Source: Begonia masoniana | Taxonomy: Eukaryota > Streptophyta > Magnoliopsida > Cucurbitales > Begoniaceae | Direction: 5' to 3' | Assembly: GCA_022432975.1 (NCBI GenBank) | Contig: CM039506.1 | Location: 20,277,614-20,341,613 of the forward strand | Length of the DNA: 64,000 nt | Shown here: positions 20,031 to 29,769 of the stretch, piece by piece | How the letters are laid out: every line of letters begins with the position of its first letter | Position numbering within the stretch: position 1 is the stretch's first letter | The notes under the pieces: generated by a model | Seen by the model: the letters and a program-made list of their open reading frames with translations, nothing else | The model's database searches: none | What the model was told of the DNA's origin: nothing | Program-made: the position numbers and the translations under genes

Positions 20031-20407
20031 TGTGATGACCCGAATGGGCAAGTACGTGTACGATGGCTGCACGAACCGGAACCCGGATGGCGGTACGTCC
20101 GCGCGGGCGAACCGGAAGGTGACAGGTCGTAAAAAGGGGGTCGTCACAATTCCACATCGCTTGGGGAAGTATGTGGAAATGAAACATATGTAAAGAGACC
20201 ATCCCAAGATAGCAAGACGCGTTTTGGAGCACGATTGGCAACGGATCCCATAAGAACTCCGAAGTTAAAAGTGCTTCGGCGAGAGCAATTTCAGGTTGGG
20301 TGACCTTCCGGGAAGTTCTCGCCAAACAAAGCCGTGAGGGGAGGATATTGGGCTGCGGCCCAATCCCCAGAGCGGACAATATCTTGCTGGGATGAGGGGT
20401 CGTTACA
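20031..20407 (+). repeat. Cassandra LTR 1
   Basis: Starts TGTGATGACCCGAATGGG and ends GGGGTCGTTACA; followed after two bases by the primer site. Confidence 0.92.
20212..20333 (+). ncRNA. 5S rRNA-like domain in Cassandra LTR 1
   Basis: Core GGATCCCATAAGAACTCCGA, AGTTAAAAGTGCTTCGGCGA and GGTTGGGTGACCTTCCGGGA parallels plant 5S rRNA (GGATCCCATCAGAACTCCG, AGTTAAGCGTGCTTGGGCGA, GGATGGGTGACC). Box A and box C-like words of the RNA polymerase III internal promoter are recognisable with substitutions. It is not a genuine 5S gene. Confidence 0.85.
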
Positions 20408-20409
20408 AA

Positions 20410-20422
20410 TGGTATCAGAACC
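20410..20422 (+). promoter_or_regulatory. Cassandra primer-binding site, first interior
   Basis: TGGTATCAGAACC, initiator-Met type with one substitution relative to the second interior (TGGTATCAGAGCC at 20858). Confidence 0.85.
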
Positions 20423-20466
20423 TGTACCCAACTAGAAATGTGGCCAACGAGGACGTTGGGCCCCCT

Positions 20467-20478
20467 AAGGGGGGTGAT
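20467..20478 (+). promoter_or_regulatory. Cassandra polypurine tract, first interior
   Basis: AAGGGGGGTGAT directly before LTR 2. Confidence 0.75.
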
Positions 20479-20855
20479 TGTGATAACCCGAATGTGCAAG
20501 TATGTGTACGATGGCTGCACGAACCGGAACCCGGATGGCGGTACGTCCGCGCGGGCGAACCGGAAGGTGACAGGTCGTAAAAAGGGGGTCATCACAATCC
20601 CACATCGCTTGGGGAAGTATGTGGAAATGAAACATATGTAAAGAGACCCTCCCAACATAGCAAGACGCGTTTTGGAGCACGATTGGCAACGGATCCCATA
20701 AGAACTCCGAAGTTAAAAGTGCTTCGGCGAGAGCAATTCCAGGTTGGGTGACCTTCCGGTAAGTTCTCGCCAAACAAAGCCGTGAGGGGAGGATATTGGG
20801 TTACGGCCCAATCCCCAGAGCGGACAATATCTTGCTGGGAAAAGGGGTCGTTACA
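20479..20855 (+). repeat. Cassandra LTR 2
   Basis: Starts TGTGATAACCCGAATGTG, differing at a few positions from LTRs 1 and 3, and ends GGTCGTTACA. Confidence 0.92.
20660..20781 (+). ncRNA. 5S rRNA-like domain in Cassandra LTR 2
   Basis: Same domain as in LTR 1, offset by 448 bp, with GCAATTCCAGG and TTCCGGTAAG variants. Confidence 0.85.
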
Positions 20856-20857
20856 AA

Positions 20858-20870
20858 TGGTATCAGAGCC
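20858..20870 (+). promoter_or_regulatory. Cassandra primer-binding site, second interior
   Basis: TGGTATCAGAGCC, full initiator-Met match, two bases after LTR 2. Confidence 0.88.
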
Positions 20871-20914
20871 TGTACCCAACAGGAAATGTGGCCAACGAGG
20901 ACGTTGGGCCCCCG

Positions 20915-20926
20915 AGGGGGGGTGAT
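20915..20926 (+). promoter_or_regulatory. Cassandra polypurine tract, second interior
   Basis: AGGGGGGGTGAT directly before LTR 3. Confidence 0.75.
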
Positions 20927-21303
20927 TGTGATGACCCGAATGGGCAAGTACGTGTACGATGGCTGCACGAACCGGAACCCGGATGGCGGTACGTCCGCGC
21001 GGGCGAACCGGAAGGTGACAGGTCGTAAAAAGGGGGTCGTCACAATCCCACATCGCTTGGGGAAGTATGTGGAAATGAAACATATGTAAAGAGATCATCC
21101 CAACATAGCAAGACGCGTTTTGGAGCACGATTGGCAACGGATCCCATAAGAACTCCGAAGTTAAAAGTGCTTCGGCGAGAGCAATTTTAGGTTGGGTGAC
21201 CTTCCGGGAAGTTCTCGCCAAACAAAGCCGTGAGGGGAGGATATTGGCCTGCGGCCCAATCCCCAGAGCGGACAATATCTTGCTGGGATAAGGGGTCGTT
21301 ACA
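20927..21303 (+). repeat. Cassandra LTR 3
   Basis: Starts TGTGATGACCCGAATGGG and ends GGTCGTTACA. On the minus strand its TGTAAC end supplies the TAA that closes the host gag-protease frame. Confidence 0.92.
21108..21229 (+). ncRNA. 5S rRNA-like domain in Cassandra LTR 3
   Basis: Same domain, offset by another 448 bp, with GCAATTTTAGG as its variant. Confidence 0.85.
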
Positions 21304-23167
21304 TGGGATCTCCTCGAAGCACCGATGCCTCTATCTCCGATCTAGTCATAAAAAGATTTGCTTTATTCTTCGCTTCTTTCCTAGCGGCATCGTCTTTGGA
21401 TATTTCCTCGGGGGTCAAAGGTGCTAACTTAATTGTTTTACCACCAAACTTAAGGGAATAGTAGTTAGAATATCCATCGTGGTTCACTCTTCGATCAAAT
21501 TGCCAGGGTCGTCCAAGAAGTAAGTGGCTAGCACTCATGGGCACGACATCACATATAACAGAATCTTGATATTTTCCCATAGCAAAATCTACTCTCACTT
21601 GTCGAGAGACCTTAACATCATCCCTATCATCTAGCCATCGTAACTTATAAGGGTGGGGATGCGTAGTTGTCTCTAACCCTAACTTCTTAACTAACTCATC
21701 AGATGCCACGTTGGCACAACTTCCTCCATCTATAATTAAAGAGCATATCTTATCCTCGATAACACATCTACTATGAAAGATATTCTCACGTTGGCAATTT
21801 TCTCCTGAATTCTTAGTCACAAGGACTCGTCTCCTAACCATCAACAAGGGTCCCTCAGGAGCGTGCACAACTTCGTCCTCAGTGTCACTCTCCTCGACAT
21901 CTTTGTCCTCTACTCCTATCTCGTGGTCATCCTCACTCTCAACTTCTCCCGTATCTTCCTTGATAATCATCACCCTTCGATTCGGACATTGAGCCATATA
22001 ATGACCAAGACCTTGACATTTATAACACTTGATTTCTCTTGCTCTAAGTGGGTTGGCTTTATCGACTAAGGTTTTGCTACTGGACTCCTTAAGTGGCCAA
22101 CTAGGGTTAAAAGGCTTCTTTCCTTCAGCCTTGTCAAAGGGCTTGATTGGCGCGGGTGACTTAGCGATGACTTTGGGTGGAATGTGGGGGGTAAACTTAG
22201 GAGGGTAGGTGGATTTCCTCTTTCTATTGAGCTGTCGCTCAATCGTCATAGCCATATGAATAATTGCATCTAAGGACTCTGCCGGGTGTATTTCAACGGT
22301 GTCTCCTATGTCTCTATTCAATCCGCGAATGAATCTAGCAATAATTTGCTCCTCAGGTTCTTCTATATCTACTCGTATCCTTAGAGTTTCAAATTCGGCT
22401 AGGTAAGCCTCAACGGATCGAGTTCCTTGTCGTAGGTTTTGGATTTGAAGGAATAGATCTTGACGGTAATGGGTGGGTATGAACCTCTTAGTCATGAGCG
22501 ACTTCATTGCTCTCCATGTCGTAATGGGGGTATCTCCTATCCGTCGTCTTTGGAGCTTAATATTGGACCACCAGATGGCCGCATATCCCGATAGCTCTAC
22601 GGATACTAATTGGATCTTTACTTTATCGGAGTACTCATAATAGTCGAAAACTTTCTCTACCTTATCAATCCATTCTAGAAAGGTATCTCCATCGCAAGTC
22701 CCGTCAAATGGGGGTATATGTAGCTTGACATTTCTAAGGTCCTCTTGATCCTTTTGTCTATTTGGTCGAAAGGTCTCTTTTTCGTCTAAGGTCCATTCTT
22801 CCTCCTCCTCATAAAGCGGGTTTCGTCTCCTAGGATACTCGGGTCTTTCTTCGTCCGAGGTGGGATATGGTTCTTGAAATCGTCTCCTAGGATTTCCGGG
22901 TCTAAATCGAGGTGGGGGTTCTCGGGTCGCTTCATTTGGAATTCTTGTATTAAGGACTTCCATTATGTGTTTCATGCTAAGAGTTAAGTCCTTAAGTTGT
23001 TGGCCTATATGGTTAACTTCTCCACTAAGTTCATCTAATTGTCCTTGCATGCTATGCTCTCCCTCTTGTGGGGTGTGAGTCTCAGGTTGGGGAATGTCCT
23101 TGTCCCGGTTCGATTCTTGATTCATATCTTGGTTTACCTCTCGGTTAATTGCACTCCTAGACTTCAT
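21299..23167 (-). CDS. Gag-protease polyprotein of CRM-like Ty3/gypsy element
   Basis: A 622-residue open frame. Residues 1-145 are a charged, low-complexity N terminus. Residues ~146-255 are a retrotransposon gag domain (HIPPFDGTCDGDTFLEWIDK at 150-169, AAIWW at 196-200, YLAEFETL at 255-262), which forms the capsid. A CCHC zinc knuckle (C381-x2-C384-x4-H389-x4-C394) should bind element RNA. An acidic stretch follows (~405-435), then a pepsin-like protease with active-site IIDGGS (478-483) and LLLGRPW (549-555). The frame is intact from the ATG at 23167, which is the first in-frame Met after the leader. It ends artificially: the stop comes from the Cassandra LTR, beyond which RT continues at 20026. 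Confidence 0.92.
   Translation of the reverse strand: MKSRSAINREVNQDMNQESNRDKDIPQPETHTPQEGEHSMQGQLDELSGEVNHIGQQLKDLTLSMKHIMEVLNTRIPNEATREPPPRFRPGNPRRRFQEPYPTSDEERPEYPRRRNPLYEEEEEWTLDEKETFRPNRQKDQEDLRNVKLHIPPFDGTCDGDTFLEWIDKVEKVFDYYEYSDKVKIQLVSVELSGYAAIWWSNIKLQRRRIGDTPITTWRAMKSLMTKRFIPTHYRQDLFLQIQNLRQGTRSVEAYLAEFETLRIRVDIEEPEEQIIARFIRGLNRDIGDTVEIHPAESLDAIIHMAMTIERQLNRKRKSTYPPKFTPHIPPKVIAKSPAPIKPFDKAEGKKPFNPSWPLKESSSKTLVDKANPLRAREIKCYKCQGLGHYMAQCPNRRVMIIKEDTGEVESEDDHEIGVEDKDVEESDTEDEVVHAPEGPLLMVRRRVLVTKNSGENCQRENIFHSRCVIEDKICSLIIDGGSCANVASDELVKKLGLETTTHPHPYKLRWLDDRDDVKVSRQVRVDFAMGKYQDSVICDVVPMSASHLLLGRPWQFDRRVNHDGYSNYYSLKFGGKTIKLAPLTPEEISKDDAARKEAKNKANLFMTRSEIEASVLRGDPM
21304..21308. other. Cassandra target duplication TGGGA (right)
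   Basis: Right copy of the 5-bp duplication, followed by the host gag-protease codons. Confidence 0.92.
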
Positions 23168-24315
23168 TCATGTGAATACTAAAGTTTTAGGAAGGAAATA
23201 TTAATTAGGTTCAAGTTGATCACGGGTGTTAGGGAATATAAAGGTGGGAAACCTAACTAGAATTGCGACCTAAAAATTTTGAAACGCATGTTTGAGGGTT
23301 TAGCAGACCGATTTTGGGATTAAAACGTTATTGTCACATTCGTAGCGTGTGACAGCGTTATAGATCTTTTCGATAGCTTCGATTTGCCAGGTGACTCGTC
23401 AAAAACTGACACTTGTAGCCAAAGTTATGACAGTTCTAGTCATGAAAGGTCAAATTCACTAACAAACAAGTTTAAATCCCTAAATGACATCAACCGATTC
23501 GTGCATGCTCTTTAACATTTTAGTGAACTTGTTATATATAATCTAAACATGAACATGCAATTAATTATCTTAGCAACATAACATATATATATATATATAT
23601 AAATTTAAAACTATGCATAAAGTGAAAGCGACATAAAGCAACACTGAATAGGGATTAGTTTAGGTTATGCACTTTACTTAGCCTTTTCCCGTTTTAGCAA
23701 CACTTACTTTACCAATGCAAAATCAAATGTAAAGGTAAAATAATTTTCAATAGAACAATATATTAACTAACAGCAACAAAACACTAAACATTAAACTCGG
23801 ATTTGACACAACATAATAAAACAACAATAAGTAAAATAAACAAACACTAAACAGCAACTTAAACCACTAAGCAGCAACTTAAAACAACACAAAATGATGT
23901 TAATCAAACATATTTCTTAATGTTCAAATCTGTGATTATAACAAAATATTCTTAAGTGCTGGAAAAGTGAGATACACAGCAGCCAAGTCAGCAAACTAAA
24001 AAGAGAAAGAAAACAGCAAGTACTAAGTTTGTTAGGGTTTGTTCTACCAAAAAAAGGAAGGAAAATAAGCAACACGAAAATGGTGGAATACTTTTCAAAA
24101 ACTCAAGCTCAAAGTTGCAGAAAACTAATAAAAACGTTCTGGAAATGATCTTTGCAAGAAACTAAAAGAAACTAAAAGAGAAGGTAAGAAAAGCAGCAAG
24201 AACACCAATCCGAAAATGAAGAACAGCAAGCACCCGGTTTTGGTGCCTCGGTTTTGGGCAACCAAATGGGTTTGGAAAACCAAACCGATCTGGTTTCCCT
24301 CACCCTAAGGGAGCT
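23168..24315 (-). mobile_element. Untranslated leader between primer site and gag
   Basis: About 1.15 kb without a long frame, A-rich on the plus strand in 23640-24200, with an AT microsatellite near 23581-23602. A long leader is common in plant Ty3/gypsy elements. Part of it is duplicated in inverted orientation at 18550-18607. Confidence 0.7.
23581..23602. repeat. AT dinucleotide repeat in leader
   Basis: (AT)n next to GTTATGTTGCTAAG (minus strand). The matching inverted copy at about 18568-18596 is longer, and the tract is at the breakpoint of the rearrangement. Confidence 0.85.
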
Positions 24316-24333
24316 AACCTGGCTCTGATACCA
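24316..24333 (-). promoter_or_regulatory. Primer-binding site of the Ty3/gypsy element
   Basis: On the minus strand TGGTATCAGAGCCAGGTT, an 18-base match to the complement of plant initiator-Met tRNA 3' end, two bases after the LTR. Confidence 0.92.
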
Positions 24334-24870
24334 AATGTTGAGCTCCGACCTGCAAAACACGACTCTAGAACTCGAAAAGACCGTTAGTTCCCTAGTGCTG
24401 GAAAAACCGAGAAATCCAAGAATATAAATGTCAAAGAAATACTAAACAAGCTCGGAATGAAATGAAATTTTAGGTGAGTGTTGTGAAGTGAGTGAGATGT
24501 GTGCTGGTGAAGTTTGTGGTCCAGATCCGTTGATTTGAGTTAGTTACGAATATTTTCCGAGAATCGGCCGGTGAGTGCTTCAATGGAGCTTCCGGCAAGA
24601 GTTTCTTCCAAGGAAGAAAACTCGATTCAAGGAACCGGTTAAGGCCACTCCTTGCTGTTTTCCGCCCTCAAAAGAGTGGAGAAGGAGGTGGCAAATTCCA
24701 CTCCAACTAGCTACCAAGCTAGAAGAATGGTTCGGGGGCGCGACCCCTCGGTTGTTGTCAACCGAGCTTACCTTGGAAGCTCCTTGCTCCAAGCTTCCTC
24801 TTCTTCAATGAGAGAAATCTGTGGGTGCTCATAAAAATCATCCAAAAAAGTTACAAACACCAATGCCATG

Positions 24871-24880
24871 AATATATAGA
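24871..24880 (-). promoter_or_regulatory. Probable TATA box of right LTR
   Basis: Minus strand TCTATATATT, upstream of the gag leader in the right orientation. It corresponds to 17979-17988 in the inverted copy. Confidence 0.5.
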
Positions 24881-25136
24881 CCTAATGGTGGGCTTGGGCT
24901 TGGGCTTGGGCTTGGACATGTCTTCCACTTCAATGGGCCAAACCATGCCACCAACTAATCCTATCATTCATCTAATCCTAACATCCATATAATCCTAACA
25001 TGCATCTAATCCTAACATGCATCTAATAAAGTTTAACAAGAAGGCCAACGTTTGCCAATAAGTTTGAAATTTCAAAAAAGCAACAAATATTAAAACTCGG
25101 GAAGACAAATTCCCATGTGAGCATTAAGGTGTCTCT

Positions 25137-25319
25137 TTAGTCTTTCCACATGAGGAGATGCTTCGGTTGGTCAACGTCTCCAGCTATAATCTCCAACTTC
25201 AAGTCGTCCACGGTGTCCTCCAAGTCTTCACACGAACCATGACCTGCAAAAGTGACAAGTGTGTTAGTCAAATTGTGGACTCGGGTCTGGGATCGTGTAA
25301 TGGGCCTACGGGGAACATC
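25137..25319 (-). CDS. Pol C-terminal tail frame in right LTR (untranslated copy)
   Basis: The same 60-codon frame as 17539-17721, starting DVPRRPITRSQTR and ending in a TAA. In a 5' LTR this frame is upstream of gag and is normally not translated; it persists because the 5' LTR is copied from the 3' LTR at each replication cycle. Its intactness in both LTRs supports coding use in the parent family. Confidence 0.55.
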   Translation of the reverse strand, partial: DVPRRPITRSQTRVHNLTNTLVTFAGHGSCEDLEDTVDDLKLEIIAGDVDQPKHLLMWKD

Positions 25320-25320
25320 A

Positions 25321-25325
25321 CAACC
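25321..25325. other. Right flank CAACC, TSD-like
   Basis: Right copy of the 5-bp flank; the satellite monomer continues CTCATTTGCTTGATACG... to the array at right. Confidence 0.85.
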
Positions 25326-28142
25326 TCATTTGCTTGATACGTTCAACACTTTTGGAATAAATCGATGGGAGTGAAATTTCTTATGCTTAATCAAAGGCAT
25401 TACTAAGTCTTAATTACTCGTCTATGAAGGTTTTTGGTTCCTCAATACACGTCGTTCTCATCACTTCAAGTTAAAACCTTAAATGTCAAATGGATAACTT
25501 AGGTTTTAACCACAAGTCATGTAGCACTCAACCTCATTTGCGTGATACGTTCAACTCTTTTGGAACAAATCGATTGAAGTGAAGTTTCTTATGCTTCATC
25601 AAACGTATTACTAAGTCTTAATTACTCGTCCATGAAGGTTGTTGGGTCCTCAATACACGTCGTTCTCATCAATTCAAGTTAAAACCTATAATGTGAAGTG
25701 GATAACTTAGGTTATAACCACAAGTCATATAACACTTAATCTCATTTGCTTGATACGTTCAACTCTTTTGGAACAAATCGATTGAAGTGAAGTTTCCTTT
25801 GCATCATCAAACGCATTACTAAGTCTTAATTACGCGTCCATCAAGGTTGTTGGGTCCTCAATACACGTCGTTCTCATCACTTCAAGTTAAAATCTAATAT
25901 GTGAATTGGATAACTTAGTTTCCAACCACAAGTCATGTAACACTCAACCATATTTGCTTGATACGTTGACCTCTTTTGGAACAAATCGATTAAAGTGAAG
26001 TTTATAATGCTAAATCAAACGCATTACTAAGTCTTAATTACTCGTCCATGAAGGTTGTTGGGTCCTCAATACACGTCGTTCTCATCACTTCAAGTTAAAA
26101 CCTTGAATGTGAATTGGATAACTTAGGTTTTAACCACAAGTCATGTAGCACTGAACCTCATTAGCTTTATACGTTCAACTCTTTTGGAACAAATCGATTG
26201 AAGTGAAGTTTCATAGGCTTAATCAAACACATTACTAAGTCTTAATACGCGTCCATGAGGTTGTTGGTCTCAATACACGTCGTTCTCATCACTTCAAGTT
26301 TAAAAACCGTGAATGTGAAATGGGTAACTTAGGTTCTAACCACAAGTCATGTAACACTCAACCTCATTTGCTTGATACGTTCAACTCTTTTGGAATGTTC
26401 AACTCTTTTGGAACAAATCGATGAAGTGAAGTTTCTTATGCTTCATCAAACGCATTACTAAGTCTTAATTACTCGTCCATGAAGGTTGTTGGTCTCAATA
26501 CACGTCGTTCTCATCACTTCAAGTTAAAACCTATAATGTGAAATGAATAACTTAGGTTTTAACCACAAGTCATATAACACTCAACCTCATTGCTTGATAC
26601 GTACAACTCTTTTGGAACAAATCGATTGAAGTGAAGTTTCTTATGCTTCATCAAACGCATTACTAAGTCTTAATACTCGTCCATGAAGGTTGTGGGTCCT
26701 CAATACACGTCGTTCTCATCACTTCAAGTTAAAACCTATAATGTGAAATTGATAGCTTAGGTTTTAACCACAAGTCATATAACACTCAACCTCATTGCTT
26801 GATACGTTCAACTCTATTGGAACAAATCAATTGAAATGAAGTTTCATAGGCTTAATCAAACGCATTACTAAGTCTTAATTACTCGTCCATGAAGGTTGTT
26901 GGGTCCTCAATACACGTCGTTCTCATCACTTCAAGTTAAAACCTTAAATGTCAAATGGATAACTTAGTTCTAACCACAAGTCATGTAACACTCAACCATA
27001 TTTGCTTGATACGTTGACCTCTTTTGGAACAAATCGATTAAAGTGAAGTTTATAATGCTAAATCAAACGCATTACTAAGTCTTAATTACTCGTCCATGAA
27101 GGTTGTTGGGTCCTCAATACACGTCGTTCTCATCACTTCAAGTTAAAACCTGATGGAATTGGATAACTTAGGTTTTAACCACAAGTCATGTAGCACTGAA
27201 CCTCATTAGCTTTATACGTTCAACTCTTTTGGAACAAATCGATTGAAGTGAAGTTTCATAGGCTTAATCAAACACATTACTAAGTCTTAATTACTCGTCC
27301 ATGAAGGTTGTTGGGTCCTCAATACACGTCGTTCTCATCACTTCAAGTTAAAACCTTGAATGTGAAATGGGTAACTTAGGTTCTAACCACATGTCATGTA
27401 ACACTCAACCTAATTTGCTAGATACGTTCAACTCTTTTGGAACAAATCGATTGAAATGAAGTTTCTTATGCTTTTTCAAACGCATTACTAAGAATTAATT
27501 ACGCGTCCATGAAGGTTGTTGGGTACTCAATACCCGTCGTTCTCCTCACTTTAAGTTAAAACCTTGAATGTGAAATGGACCACTTAGGTTCTAACCACAA
27601 GTCATGTAACATTCAACCTAATTTGCTTGATACGTTCAACTCTTTTGGAATGTTCAACTCTTTTGGAACAAATCGATTGAAGTGAAGTTTCTTATGCTTC
27701 ATCAAACGCATTACTAATTCTTAATTACTCGTCCATGAAGGTTGTTGGGTCCTCAATACACGTCGTTCTCATCACGTCAAGTTAAAACCAATAATGTGAA
27801 ATGAATAACTTAGGTTTTAACCACAAGTCATATAACACTCAACCTCATTTGCTTGATACGTACAACTCTTTTGGAACAAATCGATTGAAGTGAAGTTTCT
27901 TATGCTTCATGAAACGCATTACTAAGTCTTAATTACTCGTCCATGAAGGTTGTTGGGTCCTCAATACACGTCGTTCTCATCACTTCAAGTTAAAACCTAT
28001 ATTGTGAAATGGATAACTTAGTTTCTAACCACAAGTCATGTAACACTCAACCTTATTTGCTTGATACGTTGACCTCGTTTGGAACAAATCGATTGAAGTG
28101 AAGTTTATAATGCTAAATCAAACGCATTACTAAGTCTTAATT
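25321..28142 (+). repeat. 208-bp satellite array, forward (~13.6 monomers)
   Basis: Head-to-tail monomers. An in-monomer duplication TTTTGGAATGTTCAACTCTT occurs at about 26387 and 27642, ~1,255 bp apart (about six monomers). ACTGAACCTCATTAGC variants at 26150 and 27195 are ~1,045 bp apart (about five). Single-base deletions are frequent in 26240-26830. No gene. Confidence 0.92.
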
Positions 28143-28390
28143 TGTAACACCCCTAATACTGTACCCATTTTGCCCGTATAAATTTTTCATTTTATTTCTA
28201 CACTTTAAGCGGAAATCAATTCGGAATTAAAGTCAACGTTGTAAACCACTTAAAACAAAATTATTTATAACTTAAAACTATTTAAAAACAATTAATAAAA
28301 CAATTAAAACATTTATCAAACCTGGGAGGGCAAAACCAGAAAGCAGAGAAAAACGAAGCGGCGACTAATCGCTGCAGGGGCTACATAATG

Positions 28391-28540
28391 CAGCGCCCGA
28401 TCGCTGCCATGTGCAGCGACCAGTCGCTGCATTGTGCAGCGCCCAGTCTCTGCACATTGCAGCGATCAGACGCTGCACTTTACAGCGCCCAGTCACTGCA
28501 CTTTGCAGCGACCAGTCGCTGCACTTTGCAGCGACCAATT
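28391..28540. repeat. 23-bp palindromic minisatellite
   Basis: About six units of GCAGCGACCAGTCGCTGC plus ACTTT-type spacer. Each unit has a 7-bp stem GCAGCGA/TCGCTGC around CCAG, with partial stem changes between units. It occupies the same LTR position as the GATCGATC hairpins of the solo LTR. Confidence 0.85.
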
Positions 28541-29055
28541 CCCTCTCTGGAACCCGAGATTCCAGAGAGCAATCCAACATTTCCAGAGAACTTCTTCCCA
28601 TCATTTTCACCCCAAAACTTATCTCGTTTTTATGTCATAACTCAACGAATTTAAACAACCTAGGCATACGTTAAACTCTCGTAAAAACGAACTGCATGGA
28701 TACGTTTAAAAGTTGTCTAATCCCCCTGTTTTAAATTCCAAGCAGTTCCAGTTTCCAGTAAAAACTATCAAAACACAGGTTATAAACAGATTCTCAAAAA
28801 CGTTTAAAACATCAAATACGAACCTAACATCTAACCATATCCAAACATCCTAACATGTTCGTCTATACATACGTATCATCCATTAAATCCCACGAAATAC
28901 TCACACAGACATCCCCACGGGTCAAAACGCACCGACTGCTCAGCACACTACCACGGACCATTCTCCGTCAACTGCATCATACGTCAGGAGGAGGAACGTC
29001 GTCCTCACCTGGCTCAATGTCACCTATAACGTCACCTACACCATACAGACACCTA

Positions 29056-29071
29056 TGAGCTAACAGGCTCA
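29056..29071 (-). promoter_or_regulatory. Small LTR hairpin (truncated LTR)
   Basis: TGAGC-TAACAG-GCTCA on the plus strand. The fifth stem pair is C-G where other families have A-T, a compensatory change. Confidence 0.55.
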
Positions 29072-29596
29072 GTAAATTCTACGTAAATGCAGATGCGTGC
29101 AGTGCATATGGAGTTCAGAAATCATGCATAACAGAGCGTCGCAGACAGTATATCACCGAGATCTCATCCCTCTAACCGAAGGGGGCCCATCCAGCGGTTG
29201 GACTACCCCGTGCGGTTAGAGGAGGGGGGTACACGCTTACAACACGTACAGCCGTGCCTGAGCCCCACCTCGCGTGACCAGATAACAGATTACGTTCATT
29301 AATTACAGTACATGAGATGTCGTATCGGCCAGACCCTTAATCGGCCCGCACGATAGATCAAGAGCCCCCAATTTCTGGACCACATAGTTTTCAGAAAACA
29401 TCGTGCAGTGCAGAAATTCGTTTTCATGCCAAGTTAAAATACGTGATGCATGAACAGTTCAATATAAAAGTAAACAAACAAGCATGCGTACCATCAAGAC
29501 TGTAAATGAAATAACCTACAAAACGTTTAAACCTAACTACCCAACCAAAGCAGTTAAAACAATCAATCCTCCAAGATCCTCGACGCTAAATCGAAG

Positions 29597-29641
29597 TACG
29601 GTGTAGACCAATCGGTCAGAGTAAGTCACGAGAACTTACCT
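29597..29641 (-). promoter_or_regulatory. Conserved donor-like LTR block (truncated LTR)
   Basis: Minus strand AGGTAAGTTCTCGTGACTTA, then GATTGGTCTACACCGTA; the fourth instance of the block. Confidence 0.5.
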
Positions 29642-29769
29642 CGGGTCCTTAGCAATTTCGAGCTTGAAAGTCTTTGGCCTTACTTTTGCTAATCACAAGT
29701 AACCTAATCAAAACATCAAAATTAAACACTTAAAACGCACGCCAAAATTTTCGGATTATATCACAATAC

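Larger units (their letters stand above)
20031..21303 (+). mobile_element. Cassandra-type TRIM array: three LTRs, two interiors
   Basis: Three 377-bp LTRs (20031-20407, 20479-20855, 20927-21303) alternate with two 71-bp interiors, an exact 448-bp period. Each LTR carries a 5S rRNA-like stretch, the hallmark of Cassandra, a non-autonomous terminal-repeat element of plants (established). Each interior has a primer site and a polypurine tract and encodes nothing. A single 5-bp TSD flanks the whole, so the extra LTR-interior unit arose by unequal LTR recombination or came in as a tandem. It is inserted in the pol region of the larger element and breaks its reading frame. All translated frames over it are non-coding. 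Confidence 0.93.
17538..25320 (-). mobile_element. Rearranged CRM-like Ty3/gypsy element with inverted LTRs
   Basis: The coding strand is minus. Reading that way: LTR (25320-24336), primer site (24333-24316), leader, gag-protease (23167-21299), a nested Cassandra array, RT (20026-19220), partial RNase H (19254-18728), then a reversed satellite scrap and an LTR-plus-leader piece facing the other way (18607-17538). Integrase and the expected 3' LTR are absent. Both outer ends are the U3 end TGATGT, and the whole is flanked by CAACC. Chromovirus affinity, closest to CRM/Reina in motif style, is inferred from RT-RNase H motifs ([12 protein letters not shown]) and the PITRSQTR tail encoded in the LTR. 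Confidence 0.85.
24336..25320 (-). repeat. LTR, 985 bp (5' LTR of the coding strand)
   Basis: On the minus strand it starts TGATGTTCCCCGTAGG and ends GGTCGGAGCTCAACA, followed by the primer site. It is the functional 5' LTR for the gag-pol frames. TATA-like AATATATAGA is at 24871-24880 and GGGCTT repeats at 24890-24914. Confidence 0.92.

Noticed and set aside
20212..21229. Genuine 5S rRNA gene cluster
   Set aside because: The 448-bp repeats have LTR ends, primer sites, polypurine tracts and a TSD, and the 5S-like domains carry many substitutions; this is Cassandra.
20465..21275. Long frames (up to 227 codons) over the Cassandra array
   Set aside because: They repeat with the 448-bp unit in several phases on both strands and encode nothing recognisable.
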